A stretch of 57,130 bases of DNA from Terriglobia bacterium (GCA_023511585.1 JAIMBF010000010.1:1-57130); one strand, 5' to 3'; shown: positions 26,220 through 35,067, counted from the stretch's first letter. A program made the numbers and translations. The notes: generated by a model from the letters alone, not told the origin.

Positions 26220-27005
26220 TCAGATCAAAACCTGCATATCGCCGTCCACAGCAATCGCTTGGCCGCTAATGGTCGCGCCGAACGGGCTCGCCAAATAAAG
26301 CGCGATATTGGCGATATCCTGCTGTGTGACAAAGCAACGCAGGCTCGTGGTCGCCACCGCCTTCGCCGCCTGTTCCTCTTCGGAAATTCCCGCCGCTTGC
26401 GCCTTGGCGCGAATCACGGCCCGGATACGCGGGCCATCCACAAGCCCCGGCAAGATAGCGTTGGCACGGATGTTATCGGGGCCAAGCTCGATCGCAAGCG
26501 TTTTGGTGAACCCCACCACGCCCCATTTGGCGGCACAGTATGGCGCGCGCAAAGGAAAGCCGAACCGCCCCGCCGCGGAGCTCAGATTGATAATCGCACC
26601 GCCGCCGGCGGCCCGCAATGCCGGAATAGCCCGACGCGTGCAGTGAAAAAAGCTGAGCAGATCAACCCGGATCGTCTGTTCCAAATCTTCGGGCTTGATA
26701 TCTTCCACCCGCGCCGTGGGACCGGCAATGCCCGCGTTGTTGACCAAGACGTCAAGCCCGCCGAGATGGGCAAGCGCGGCATCCATGAACCTTTCCATAT
26801 CCGCCACCGAGCTCGCATCGGCCCGCACATGCGGATGGCCGGAGGCTGCGAGCGCCGTTTCGTCGATATCAGAGATAAAGACCCGCGCGCCGCGCGCAAC
26901 GAAACTATCGGCCATAACCTTGCCGATGCCGCCGGCGGCGGCGGAAATCGCAACTCGAAGCCCGGAAAGATCAACAGGCAAAGGCGTCGTGGCACCACTT
27001 GGCAT
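26220..27005 (-). CDS. SDR-family oxidoreductase
   Basis: A 261-residue short-chain dehydrogenase/reductase. The cofactor turn is SAAAGGIGK (21-29), which departs from the usual TGxxxGIG in its first two residues. VLVNNAGIAGP is standard, the catalytic S is in INLSSAAGRFG and Y-x3-K in PYCAAKWG, and IRANAILPGLVDGPR follows. The DIDE after the second strand suggests NAD preference. The substrate is unknown; the overall pattern fits 3-hydroxyacyl or polyol dehydrogenases. The ATG 27005 is preceded by TTGGAGGAA. Confidence 0.88.
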   Translation of the reverse strand: MPSGATTPLPVDLSGLRVAISAAAGGIGKVMADSFVARGARVFISDIDETALAASGHPHVRADASSVADMERFMDAALAHLGGLDVLVNNAGIAGPTARVEDIKPEDLEQTIRVDLLSFFHCTRRAIPALRAAGGGAIINLSSAAGRFGFPLRAPYCAAKWGVVGFTKTLAIELGPDNIRANAILPGLVDGPRIRAVIRAKAQAAGISEEEQAAKAVATTSLRCFVTQQDIANIALYLASPFGATISGQAIAVDGDMQVLI

Positions 27006-27107
27006 CGCATTCCTCCAATGTTCAAGCCAACCTAAGACAGCGCCGAGGCTGCGGCAATTCCCGATTCAGGGGTTGAAGCATAGCTCCAAAAGGGCCAAGT
27101 GTCCTCC

Positions 27108-27386
27108 ATGCCGTTCCATCAACGAAAGCTTCTGACGATTGAAATCACGCCGGAGGGTGAAATCCGTCAGCCGGAGCGTCCGCCTCTGGCGATGCGGATT
27201 GCCCTGATTGCCGCAGTGGTGGCCTTGATTGCCGGGGCCATTGCGGCTGCGGCGCTTGCTCTCTGGGTGGCTTTGGCGCTGATTCCGGTGGCTGCGATTG
27301 CAGCGGTGGTGGCTTATCTCGCTTTTCGCTTCCAGCTTTGGCGCAATCGTCGGTCCTTCCGCGGCGGGGATCACTTTCCCGTTTAG
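27108..27386 (+). CDS. Small hypothetical membrane protein
   Basis: A 92-residue protein that I cannot assign to a named family. A short polar N-terminus (FHQRKLLTIEITPEGEIR) precedes two adjoining alanine/valine/leucine-rich membrane segments (about residues 30-52 and 55-73) and a basic tail (FQLWRNRRSFRGGDHF), so both ends are probably cytoplasmic. ATG 27108 is used; GTG 27099 is in frame. It is divergent from the SDR gene across about 100 bases and convergent with the DUF445 gene 14 bases away. Confidence 0.6.
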   Translation: MPFHQRKLLTIEITPEGEIRQPERPPLAMRIALIAAVVALIAGAIAAAALALWVALALIPVAAIAAVVAYLAFRFQLWRNRRSFRGGDHFPV

Positions 27387-27400
27387 GTCGGTTCACGGGC

Positions 27401-28675
27401 TCACAAACCGGCATGGCCGAATATGCCCCGCAAGACGGCATAAACCACGCCGCCCACCAAAAACCCCACAAGCGTGCCGTTGATTCGCACAAATTGCAGA
27501 TCTTTGCCCACCCGCAGTTCCAGCCGATCGGTCAGCGTGGCGCTGTCCCAGCCGGCAACCACCCCCGCAATAAACTGCGCAATCTGCTCGCGAGCCACCG
27601 GCAAAAGCCTGATCACCGCCTCTTCCGCCATGTTTTGCAAACGCGCACGGGCGGCCGGGTCTTCCGCAAGTCGGCGGCCAAGATCGGTCAGTATCCCGTC
27701 GATAATCGCGATCGATCGTCCTCTCGGGTTGGCGGCGTCTTCTTCCAGCACGCGGCGTAAGCGGAGCCAAATATCCCAGCCCCAAGTCCGCACCGTTTCG
27801 TGCGAAAGCACGCGGCGCAGCGCCATGCCGATCTCGCGGGCACGAGAGGGTTCGCTCTCCATGCGGCTAATCTCGTGGCGGATCCAAGCATCGAACGCCA
27901 CACGAAGCTCCGAGCCCTCCGGGCCCATTTTGTCGAGTTCGTTGTTGATGGCGCTTAGCACGCGGCGCGCGATGGAAGCGCCGATGGCCCAACCCACCAG
28001 CCTGCCGCCGTATTCGCTCACCCGCTCTTCCACTGCCCGACGAAGCTGAGCTTCCTTGGTGGCCAGCAGCAATCGGATTTGCTCCAGCAAAAAACTAAAC
28101 ACCTCTTGATGTCGGCCGCCTTCCACAAGCCCCCGAAGCGCCGAAGCGAGCACCGTGCCCCCCGCCTCGCCCCCGAGCAAGCGCGGCAGAAGCCTGGCGA
28201 AGAGACGTGCGGCACGGCCGTCCTCGATACTTCTCAACGCGCGCGGCAGCAGCCGTGCCAGTGCCTCGGCAGCCGGCCGGGTGGCCAGCGGGTCGCTCAG
28301 AAAGCGCTGAATAATTGCCGGCACATCCAAGCCGGCCAGAGTGCGCGCCACGTCCGCCTGGGTAAAGACGTGATTGGCAACAAAATTGCCGAGCGCCCGG
28401 CCCAATCGTTCTTTTTGTGCGGGAATAATCGCGGTATGCGGGATCGGCAGGCCCAGCGGATGGCGAAAGAGGGCGGTCACCGCGAACCAGTCTGCAATGC
28501 CGCCGACGAGTCCCGCCTTGGCGGCAGCACCCAGCAGATCCGCCGGCCAGCCGGCCGGCAAAGCGTAGCTCAGCAGGGTCAGGCCCGCCATGATCACAAG
28601 AAGAAGGGTGGCGAAAGCGCGGTGGCGTGCCAGCGCCTCACGAAGCGGCCGGTCGGGGTCGGGGGCCTGGAGCAT
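27401..28675 (-). CDS. DUF445 (YjiN-like) inner-membrane protein
   Basis: A 424-residue member of the DUF445 family, whose function is not established. One N-terminal membrane segment (AFATLLLVIMAGLTLLSYAL) leads to the family signature AGLVGGIADWFAVTALFRHPLGLPIPHTAIIP, then a long helical soluble region, and a C-terminal hairpin LVGFLVGGVVYAVLRGIFG. That layout suggests a protein anchored at both ends with the helical part between. It is convergent with a small membrane protein and divergent from gmhB. Confidence 0.88.
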   Translation of the reverse strand: MLQAPDPDRPLREALARHRAFATLLLVIMAGLTLLSYALPAGWPADLLGAAAKAGLVGGIADWFAVTALFRHPLGLPIPHTAIIPAQKERLGRALGNFVANHVFTQADVARTLAGLDVPAIIQRFLSDPLATRPAAEALARLLPRALRSIEDGRAARLFARLLPRLLGGEAGGTVLASALRGLVEGGRHQEVFSFLLEQIRLLLATKEAQLRRAVEERVSEYGGRLVGWAIGASIARRVLSAINNELDKMGPEGSELRVAFDAWIRHEISRMESEPSRAREIGMALRRVLSHETVRTWGWDIWLRLRRVLEEDAANPRGRSIAIIDGILTDLGRRLAEDPAARARLQNMAEEAVIRLLPVAREQIAQFIAGVVAGWDSATLTDRLELRVGKDLQFVRINGTLVGFLVGGVVYAVLRGIFGHAGL

Positions 28676-28764
28676 GGAAGAGAAGCGTTAGCAGGATTAG
28701 GGGAAGAGGGACAAAAGCAATCGACCTTGCTGCTACGCGGCAGCTGCGCCTATTTATAGCGCGC

Positions 28765-29388
28765 ATGTCGCGCCCTGCTCTTTTTCTGGATCGAGACGGA
28801 ATCGTCAATTACGACCTCGGCTATGTCCACCGGCCGGAAGATGTGATCTTTTGCGAGGGAATTTTTGAACTTTGCCAAGCCGCCACCGCGCGCGGAATGG
28901 CGCTGGTGATTGTGACGAACCAGGCCGGAATCGGCCGCGGGCTTTATACCGAAGCGGAATTTTACGCCTTGATGCATTGGATGCTGAATATTTTTGCAGC
29001 GCACGGGATCCGCTTTACCGGGGTGGAATTCTGTCCCGACCATCCGGAGCATGGCATTGGACCATATCGGCGTGAAACCCCCCGTCGCAAACCCGGCCCC
29101 GGCATGATCCTCGATGCCTGTGCCGCGCACGGGCTGGACCCGGCGCTCTCGGCTATGCTCGGAGACCGCGCGAGCGACATGCAGGCAGCGGAGGCCGCAG
29201 GCATTCCCAAGCGGGTATTGCTGCCGATAACCCCCCTGGAAGCAGAAGCCGCGCCGAGAGGGACCATCATTGTACGCGAGGGTGGGTTGCATGCGGTGCG
29301 AAACATCTTATTCGGGGAATCGGCATCCCCAAAGCGAACAGCCTTCGCGCGCGGAATGTCTCTGACCTCTCCGGCAGCCGAGCCCTGA
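28765..29388 (+). CDS. gmhB: HAD-family D,D-heptose 1,7-bisphosphate phosphatase-like protein
   Basis: GmhB removes the C7 phosphate from heptose bisphosphate on the way to ADP-heptose for lipopolysaccharide. The 207-residue HAD protein has the nucleophile motif FLDRDG (D9, D11), VIVTNQAGIGRG, and MLGDRASDMQAAEAAGI. The zinc loop is altered: C90 and H93 remain in FCPDHPEHG, but the later C-x-C before RKPxPGM is replaced by ETP-type residues, so structural zinc may be lost. The ATG 28765 begins MSRPALFLDRDG. No other heptose genes are adjacent; related histidinol-phosphate phosphatase activity is an alternative. Confidence 0.82.
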   Translation: MSRPALFLDRDGIVNYDLGYVHRPEDVIFCEGIFELCQAATARGMALVIVTNQAGIGRGLYTEAEFYALMHWMLNIFAAHGIRFTGVEFCPDHPEHGIGPYRRETPRRKPGPGMILDACAAHGLDPALSAMLGDRASDMQAAEAAGIPKRVLLPITPLEAEAAPRGTIIVREGGLHAVRNILFGESASPKRTAFARGMSLTSPAAEP

Positions 29389-29399
29389 ACCAATCACCC

Positions 29400-30764
29400 A
29401 TGCCGAAAGAGCGGAGCCGCTTTGTCTGCCAAGCCTGCGGTGCGGTGACCCCGAAGTGGCTCGGCCGATGCGAAGCGTGCGGCGAATGGAACAGCATTAT
29501 CGAGGAAACGCGCCCCGTGCTCCCCGCCGGCAACGGGGGCGGGCTTGTCTTTGTCGACCTTGCGGGTGAAGACGCTCCGGTCGCGCGCGTAGCGACGGGT
29601 ATCGCCGAGCTTGACCGTACCCTCGGCGGTGGTTTCGTGCCTGCCTCGGCGGTGCTGATCGGGGGTGACCCCGGCATCGGCAAATCAACCTTAATGCTGC
29701 AGGCGGCTGCCGCCCTCGCCCGCCAAGGCAAGCGCGTGCTCTATATTTCCGGCGAGGAATCGCCTGCGCAAATTCGCATGCGCGCGCGCCGGCTCGGGCT
29801 GCAGGATTCGCCGCTGCAGCTTGCGGCCGCAACGGCGCTGGCCGAAATCGCCCCGACGCTTGCTGCAACCTCCGAGGCGGCGCTGGTTGTCATCGATTCG
29901 ATTCAAACCCTCCGCCACGATGCGCTTGATTCCCCTCCCGGTTCGCTGACACAGGTTCGCGCGTGCGGTATGGAACTCGTCAAGCTCGCGAAGAATGGCG
30001 GGTTTGCCCTCACCCTCGTCAGCCACGTCACCAAGGACGGCACGCTCGCCGGCCCCCGCGCCTTGGAACATATGGTGGACGCAGTGCTGTATTTTGAAGG
30101 CGATCGGGGGCATCAGTTCCGCATCCTCAGGGGGGTGAAAAACCGCTTCGGCGCCACCGACGAAATCGGCGTGTTTGAAATGACCGAGCGGGGGCTTGCG
30201 GAAGTTGCCAACCCCTCGGCACTGTTTCTGGCCGAGCGTCGCGGCAATATCGCGGGTTCGGCCGTATTCGCCGGGCTCGAGGGCACGCGCCCGGTGTTGA
30301 TGGAAGTGCAGGCATTGCTGGCGCCGGATTCGGGCGGGAGCCCCCGGCGCTCCGTGCTGGGATGGGAGCCCGGCCGGCTTGCGATGCTGCTCGCGGTCTT
30401 GGAAGCCCGCTGCGGCCTGAAATTTTCCGGCCAGGACGTATTTCTCAACATTGCGGGCGGGCTGAAAGTGAACGAACCCGCCGCGGATCTTGCCGTGGCG
30501 GCAGCGCTGATTTCCGCTGCCTCCGGCACGCCCACCGATGCCGGCGCGGTATTCTTCGGCGAGGTTGGGCTTTCCGGCGAAATCCGCCAGGTTGCGCAAG
30601 TGGAGGCGCGGCTGAAAGAGGCGGCCAAGCTTGGTTTTCGCTCCGCCTTTCTGCCGCGAAGGCTGGCACGGGGAAATCGCGCCGCCGCCCCGCCCGAAGG
30701 CTTTGCATTGACCGAAATCGGCCACCTTTCCGACCTCTTGGCCAAGCTTGGAGTGCGATCTTGA
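29400..30764 (+). CDS. radA: DNA repair protein RadA
   Basis: RadA is a hexameric DnaB-like helicase that helps RecA-mediated branch migration. The 454-residue protein has all its parts: an N-terminal zinc finger with C10, C13, C24 and C27; a RecA-like ATPase with Walker A GGDPGIGKST; the RadA-specific KNRFGATDEIG motif; and a C-terminal Lon-like domain (LNIAGGLKVNEPAADLAVAAAL). It starts 12 bases after the gmhB stop. cvpA follows 90 bases later. Confidence 0.96.
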   Translation: MPKERSRFVCQACGAVTPKWLGRCEACGEWNSIIEETRPVLPAGNGGGLVFVDLAGEDAPVARVATGIAELDRTLGGGFVPASAVLIGGDPGIGKSTLMLQAAAALARQGKRVLYISGEESPAQIRMRARRLGLQDSPLQLAAATALAEIAPTLAATSEAALVVIDSIQTLRHDALDSPPGSLTQVRACGMELVKLAKNGGFALTLVSHVTKDGTLAGPRALEHMVDAVLYFEGDRGHQFRILRGVKNRFGATDEIGVFEMTERGLAEVANPSALFLAERRGNIAGSAVFAGLEGTRPVLMEVQALLAPDSGGSPRRSVLGWEPGRLAMLLAVLEARCGLKFSGQDVFLNIAGGLKVNEPAADLAVAAALISAASGTPTDAGAVFFGEVGLSGEIRQVAQVEARLKEAAKLGFRSAFLPRRLARGNRAAAPPEGFALTEIGHLSDLLAKLGVRS

Positions 30765-30854
30765 ACGGAAATGCCACGCCGAACCGCACCGAAGCCTCTA
30801 GCCTCGCCCTCTCACTGTCATTATACCGCGTGAAAGATCAGATGTGGCGGCGCG

Positions 30855-31487
30855 ATGACCTGGGTTGACCTTGCAATTATCGGGGTATTGCTGCTTTCCG
30901 GGGTGTTGGCCTTTACCAAAGGCTTCGTGCGGGAAATTTTAGGCATCGTGGCTTGGGCCGGGGCGCTTTATGCCGCAGTGAAGCTGTTTAACCGCGTCGA
31001 GCCCTTTGCCCTTCGTTTTGCCTCCGATCCTACCATTGCGGCCGTCATCGCCTTCGGCTCGGTGTTTCTTCTAACCCTTGTCGTTCTTTCCCTGATCGCC
31101 GCCACAGTTGGCCGGCACATGCGCCGTTCCGCCTTGGGCGGGCTTGATCGTGCGCTCGGGCTCGCCTACGGGTTGGCGCGGGGTGCCGTTTTGGTGGTGG
31201 CTGCCTATATCGTAGGTCAGTGGCTGAGCCCGACGGAACATTGGCCGGCCCCTGTGCTGGAAGCACGCAGCCTGCCGCTCGTCTATAGCGGGGCGGAGTG
31301 GCTGGCCAACACCTTAAGGCCGGCATGTCGGATGGCGAATGCCGAGTGTGAACTGAAGGTCGAACCGCCGCCGTCCCGAAAGCTTGCCTCGGCGGAAGAC
31401 TTGCTAAGCCCTCGCCCGGCCGGCTATGCGCTCGAGCTCCTGCGACAGCGCGCCCGTGCGGGAGAAGGGCAGGAGAAGTCGCGATGA
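30855..31487 (+). CDS. cvpA: CvpA family inner-membrane protein
   Basis: A 210-residue CvpA-type protein with four predicted membrane segments. The conserved N-terminus DLAIIGVLLLSGVLAFTKGF is followed by REILGIVAWAGALYAA and GGLDRALGLAYGLARGAVLV. The soluble tail after about residue 140 is poorly conserved. CvpA was named for colicin V production in E. coli and is linked to envelope stress tolerance, but its biochemical role is unclear. The stop overlaps the purF start by ATGA, the usual cvpA-purF pairing. Confidence 0.9.
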   Translation: MTWVDLAIIGVLLLSGVLAFTKGFVREILGIVAWAGALYAAVKLFNRVEPFALRFASDPTIAAVIAFGSVFLLTLVVLSLIAATVGRHMRRSALGGLDRALGLAYGLARGAVLVVAAYIVGQWLSPTEHWPAPVLEARSLPLVYSGAEWLANTLRPACRMANAECELKVEPPPSRKLASAEDLLSPRPAGYALELLRQRARAGEGQEKSR

Positions 31488-32974
31488 TCAGCTTGCCTGA
31501 GAGCGAAGACGACCACCTGCATGAAGAATGCGCGGTCTTCGGCGTCTGGAACACCCCGGACGCCGCGGCGCTGACCGCGCTAGGGTTGCACGCGCTGCAG
31601 CACCGAGGCCAAGAGGCCACCGGCATTGTGACTTTCGACGGCCGGCATTTCCACATGCATCGCGGCCTTGGCTTGGTCGGAGACAATTTCGGCGACGCGA
31701 AAGTGATCGCCGCTTTGCCAGGCATGCATGCGGTCGGCCATAACCGCTACGCCACCACCGGTGATACCATTCTGCGCAACGTCCAGCCGCTTTATGCCGA
31801 CTTTGAATTCGGCGGATTTGGCGTCGCCCATAACGGCAATCTCACCAACGCGCATGCACTCCGCCGTCGGCTCGTGCAGCGCGGCTGCCTGTTCCAATCC
31901 ACCACGGACAGCGAGGTGTTCATCCACCTCATCGCCATCAGCCTTTATTCCACCGTGGTGGACCGGCTGATCGATGCGCTGAAACAAGTAGTAGGCGCCT
32001 ACAGCCTGGTTGCCCTCTCGAATGAAGCATTGATCGGCGCGCGCGACCCGTTAGGCGTGCGGCCCTTGATTCTCGGTCGACTGACTTCTTCTGCCTCGGA
32101 AAGCTCAAGCCCCGGCTTGGGCGGCTGGGTATTGGCCAGCGAGACCTGCGCCTTGGACATCGTCGGGGCGGAGTTTGTGCGCGACGTCGAGCCCGGCGAG
32201 ATCGTCGTGATCAACGACCAAGGCGTGCATAGCGTCAAACCGTTCGGCCGCCAGCGCCCGCGCTTCTGCGTCTTCGAATATATTTACTTCGCCCGACCGG
32301 ATTCGGTGGTGGAGGGCACGCCGGTTTATGAGGCGCGCAAGCGCATCGGCCGGGAACTTGCACGCGAAAGCGGCGTGGCGGCCGATATCGTCGTGCCGGT
32401 GCCGGATTCGGGCGTGCCGGCGGCGATGGGTTATTCGCTGGAAAGCGGGCTTCCTTTTGAATTCGGCATTGTGCGCAATCACTATGTCGGCCGCACGTTC
32501 ATCGAACCCACCGACCAGATCCGCCATCTCGGCGTGAAGCTCAAGCATTCCGCGAATCGCGCCGTGCTTGCCGGCAAGCGTGTGGTCTTAGTGGACGATT
32601 CCATCGTCCGCGGCACCACCAGCCGCAAGATTGTGGAAATGGTGCGCCAGGCCGGAGCGAAAGAAGTGCACATGCGCATCTCTTCGCCGCCCACAACCCA
32701 TTCGTGCTTTTACGGCATCGACACGCCGGAGCGGGAGAAGCTTCTGGCGGCACGCCACGACGTTGCCGAGATGGCAAAGCTGATCGGCGTCGATTCCCTT
32801 GCGTTCGTCTCGTTGGAGGGGCTTTACCGGGCGCTCGGCGAGAACGGCCGGAATGCTGCCGCCCCGCAATTCTGCGACGCCTGCTTCACCGGCGAATACC
32901 CGATCCCGATCACCGACATGCTGGAAGCCGATACGCGCCAGCTGAGCCTTTTGGCCGAGGGAAATTCGGCGTGA
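31484..32974 (+). CDS. purF: Amidophosphoribosyltransferase
   Basis: PurF makes phosphoribosylamine from PRPP and glutamine, the first committed step of purine synthesis. The 496-residue protein has a short propeptide; C16 in HEECAVFGVW would become the N-terminal nucleophile of the glutaminase domain. GHNRYATTG and GVAHNGNLTN are conserved glutaminase segments, and the PRPP loop VVLVDDSIVRGTTSRKI is intact. The start ATG overlaps cvpA and the stop overlaps the next SDR gene, so all three are translated from one message. Confidence 0.97.
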   Translation: MISLPESEDDHLHEECAVFGVWNTPDAAALTALGLHALQHRGQEATGIVTFDGRHFHMHRGLGLVGDNFGDAKVIAALPGMHAVGHNRYATTGDTILRNVQPLYADFEFGGFGVAHNGNLTNAHALRRRLVQRGCLFQSTTDSEVFIHLIAISLYSTVVDRLIDALKQVVGAYSLVALSNEALIGARDPLGVRPLILGRLTSSASESSSPGLGGWVLASETCALDIVGAEFVRDVEPGEIVVINDQGVHSVKPFGRQRPRFCVFEYIYFARPDSVVEGTPVYEARKRIGRELARESGVAADIVVPVPDSGVPAAMGYSLESGLPFEFGIVRNHYVGRTFIEPTDQIRHLGVKLKHSANRAVLAGKRVVLVDDSIVRGTTSRKIVEMVRQAGAKEVHMRISSPPTTHSCFYGIDTPEREKLLAARHDVAEMAKLIGVDSLAFVSLEGLYRALGENGRNAAAPQFCDACFTGEYPIPITDMLEADTRQLSLLAEGNSA

Positions 32975-33684
32975 GCCTGCCGCTGGAGGGACGGGTTGCA
33001 TTGGTGACCGGCGCGTCGCGGGGGTTGGGAGCAGCCACCGCTATCGAGCTTGCGCGGCTCGGCGCGCAGGTGATTATCACGGCGCGCACCGAAGGCGGTT
33101 TGGCCGAAACCGATGACGCGATCCGCGCCCGCGGCTTAAAAGGCGCGGTTCTCTTGCCGCTCGACTTAAAAGAGGGCGACAAGCTCGATGCGCTTGGTCC
33201 CTCGATCTATCAGCGTTTTCACCGCCTGGATATCTTCGTTTCCAACGCCGCCACCTTGGGGCGGCTTACCCCGGCCCCGCATATCCTGCCCATGGACTGG
33301 GCGGAGGTCATGGCCGTCAACCTCGGTGCTGCATGGCGGCTCATTCGCAGTTTAGGGCCTTTGGTCCAGATTGCCGAAGCGGGGCGAGCGGTCTTCGTCA
33401 CCTGCCGGCAAGGGCGCACGCCTCAAGCTTACTGGGGTGCCTACGGCGCAAGCAAAGCCGGAATCGAGAATCTGGCCCTCTCTTGGGCGGAAGAAGTTCG
33501 CGGCAGCCGGCTACGCGTCAACCTCTTCGACCCGGGGCCGATGGCCACCCGCTTGCGGGCCACCGCCATGCCGGGGGAAGACCCCGCGACCTTGCACCGG
33601 CCGGCGGAAGTCGCGCCGGCCCTTGTGGAGCTTTGCTTGCCCGATGAACGCCGCCACGGCAGCCTTGTTTCATTCAATGGTTAA
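32971..33684 (+). CDS. SDR-family oxidoreductase downstream of purF
   Basis: A 237-residue short-chain dehydrogenase. It has the cofactor motif VTGASRGLG, an NAA triplet in IFVSNAATLG, and Y-x3-K in GAYGASKAGIENL; the catalytic serine position is less clear (VFVTCRQGR). The start is GTG 32971, overlapping the purF stop in a GTGA junction, which fixes the choice. SDRs of this type follow purF in many alphaproteobacteria but their substrate is unknown. Confidence 0.87.
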   Translation: MSLPLEGRVALVTGASRGLGAATAIELARLGAQVIITARTEGGLAETDDAIRARGLKGAVLLPLDLKEGDKLDALGPSIYQRFHRLDIFVSNAATLGRLTPAPHILPMDWAEVMAVNLGAAWRLIRSLGPLVQIAEAGRAVFVTCRQGRTPQAYWGAYGASKAGIENLALSWAEEVRGSRLRVNLFDPGPMATRLRATAMPGEDPATLHRPAEVAPALVELCLPDERRHGSLVSFNG

Positions 33685-33742
33685 ATCGGTTAAATTTTTG
33701 CGTCTATCGCGCATTTCGCCCTTGACTGCGGCGCATTTCGGC

Positions 33743-33772
33743 AAAAAAATGGCGGCCCAAGACAGGGCCGCC
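33743..33772 (-). terminator. Rho-independent terminator of the minus-strand small RNA
   Basis: An 8-base perfect stem, GGCGGCCC with GGGCCGCC (33751-33772, six-base loop), is followed on the minus strand by A and then seven T (33749-33743). The T-tract lies on the minus-strand side only, so it does not terminate the upstream plus-strand SDR gene. Confidence 0.8.
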
Positions 33773-33823
33773 AAGTTTAGGGAGGAAACGTCCAAGAACG
33801 CAGGAGCGCGCAACGCATCCTGC
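33743..33823 (-). ncRNA. Candidate anti-Shine-Dalgarno sRNA (alphaproteobacterial alpha-r14/suhB-like)
   Basis: About 81 nt on the minus strand folds into three hairpins. The first is GCAGGA/TCCTGC at 33823-33800. The second is GTTT/AAAC (33789-33775), presenting CCTCCCT in its seven-base loop. The third is the terminator at 33772-33751. An exposed CCUCC sequence that can pair with ribosome-binding sites, followed by a strong terminator, is the design of alphaproteobacterial trans-acting sRNAs such as the alpha-r14/suhB group. Family membership is from memory and needs a covariance-model search; the structural case is strong. It runs against the neighbouring plus-strand genes. Confidence 0.72.
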
Positions 33824-33829
33824 AATAAT

Positions 33830-33858
33830 AAGTTAAGTGCGTTCCTCTCGGCCTGCAA
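33830..33858 (-). promoter_or_regulatory. Candidate promoter of the minus-strand sRNA
   Basis: On the minus strand TTGCAG (33858-33853) and TAACTT (33835-33830) are spaced by 17 bases. A start seven bases later falls at 33823, the first base of the 5' hairpin. Hexamer matches are only moderate; an overlapping TATTAT (33830-33825) is the alternative -10. Confidence 0.35.
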
Positions 33859-33993
33859 GAGAAATTGTGCATTGCAGCGAGCGGGATTGTTTTCCCGAAA
33901 TGTTGTGTGTTTTTTCGGCAACAGTGTCATTTTGAAGCCGAATCTGTTTTTTTCTCGACGACCTCCAACTCGGCTCTTGTTCGTTTCCCTCCA

Positions 33994-34944
33994 ATGACCG
34001 CGGTTCAGATTTATCGCGATTGGCGCGCCCTTCCCGAAAGGGCACGCGGGGCAAGCGTGGCGCTCGGCAATTTCGATGGCGTCCACCTCGGCCATGCCGG
34101 CGTGGTGCGGGCGGCTCAGACAGCCCGGCCGGATCTCGTGCCTGCGGTGTTGACCTTCGAGCCGCATCCCCGCGAGCTCTTCCGCCCCAATGATCCGCCT
34201 TTTCGGCTCACACTTTCGGAAGAGCGGGCGGAAGCGCTCGCCAATCTCGGCGTTCGGCTGATTTACGAGCTGCGTTTTGACCGGAATTTCAGTGAGCTCT
34301 CCGCGGAAGCCTTTGTGCATGAGGTGCTCCATCGGGGCATCGGCGCGCGGCACCTCGTCTGCGGGCCGGACTTCGCCTTCGGCCATCGGCGCAGTGGAGA
34401 CGTGCGCTATCTGGCCGCAAGAGCCGAGGCTTTGGGGATGGGGCTTACCGTTGTTCCGCCGGTTTCCGACGAACAAGGCCCAATCTCGGCAAGCCGCATT
34501 CGCCGCCTGTTGCAAAGCGGCGAACCCGAGCGTGCAGCGGCCTTGCTGGGAAGGCCTTGGGCGATCCGCGGCACCGTGGCAAAAGGGGATGCATTGGGGC
34601 GGAAACTCGGCTTTCCGACTGCGAATATCGCCTTGGGCAGGCATTTGGAGCCGGCGCGCGGGGTTTACGCCGTCAGCGTGACGATGCCGGATAAAAGCAA
34701 ACGTTTGGGCGTGGCCAATATCGGCCGCCGCCCGACCATCAAGGAGGGGCTGGAGAGCCTGCTGGAAGTCTATCTCTTTGATTTTTGCGGAGATCTTTAC
34801 GGCGCCGAGCTTTCCGTTGCGCTGCATGCCTTCCTTCGCCCCGAGGAGAAATTCCCGAGCCTCGATGCGCTTGCCCGGCAAATCGCGGCCGATGCACGAC
34901 AAGCCCGCGCCGTGCTTGACCGGCTTGGACCTTCATTCGCATAG
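33994..34944 (+). CDS. ribF: Bifunctional riboflavin kinase / FAD synthetase
   Basis: RibF phosphorylates riboflavin to FMN and adenylates FMN to FAD. The 316-residue protein has the nucleotidyltransferase half with GNFDGVHLGH and the ISASRIRRLLQSG segment, then the kinase half with GRKLGFPTANI, GVYAVSV and the VYLFDFCGDLYG end. The start ATG 33994 begins MTAVQIYRDW. ileS follows after 123 bases; the ribF-ileS-lspA order is common in proteobacteria. Confidence 0.96.
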   Translation: MTAVQIYRDWRALPERARGASVALGNFDGVHLGHAGVVRAAQTARPDLVPAVLTFEPHPRELFRPNDPPFRLTLSEERAEALANLGVRLIYELRFDRNFSELSAEAFVHEVLHRGIGARHLVCGPDFAFGHRRSGDVRYLAARAEALGMGLTVVPPVSDEQGPISASRIRRLLQSGEPERAAALLGRPWAIRGTVAKGDALGRKLGFPTANIALGRHLEPARGVYAVSVTMPDKSKRLGVANIGRRPTIKEGLESLLEVYLFDFCGDLYGAELSVALHAFLRPEEKFPSLDALARQIAADARQARAVLDRLGPSFA

Positions 34945-35067
34945 TCCGCCGACAGGCGTTTGCTTGCGCACGCATGGCCGCGCAGGCAAAACCGTCTGTC
35001 TTGCCGCGTTTTTTGCAGCGCCCGCTGCCATGCTTTATGACGTTTTTTGCAAACGCCGGAAGAGATC

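Larger units (their letters stand above)
33685..33993. other. Intergenic region between SDR gene and ribF
   Basis: About 310 bases without a convincing protein gene. The central part holds a candidate minus-strand small RNA with its own promoter and terminator. The right part (about 33865-33993) is T-rich and leads into ribF; I see no FMN riboswitch elements in it. Confidence 0.6.

Noticed and set aside
33751-33772. GC-rich hairpin as terminator for the plus-strand SDR gene
   Set aside because: No T-tract follows it on the plus strand (aagtttagg). The seven-T run is on the minus strand, so it belongs to the minus-strand sRNA.
33685-33993. FMN riboswitch upstream of ribF
   Set aside because: I could not find the conserved AGGATAT/GGGGTNNAATTCCC-type elements of the RFN motif; the features present are explained by the opposite-strand sRNA.
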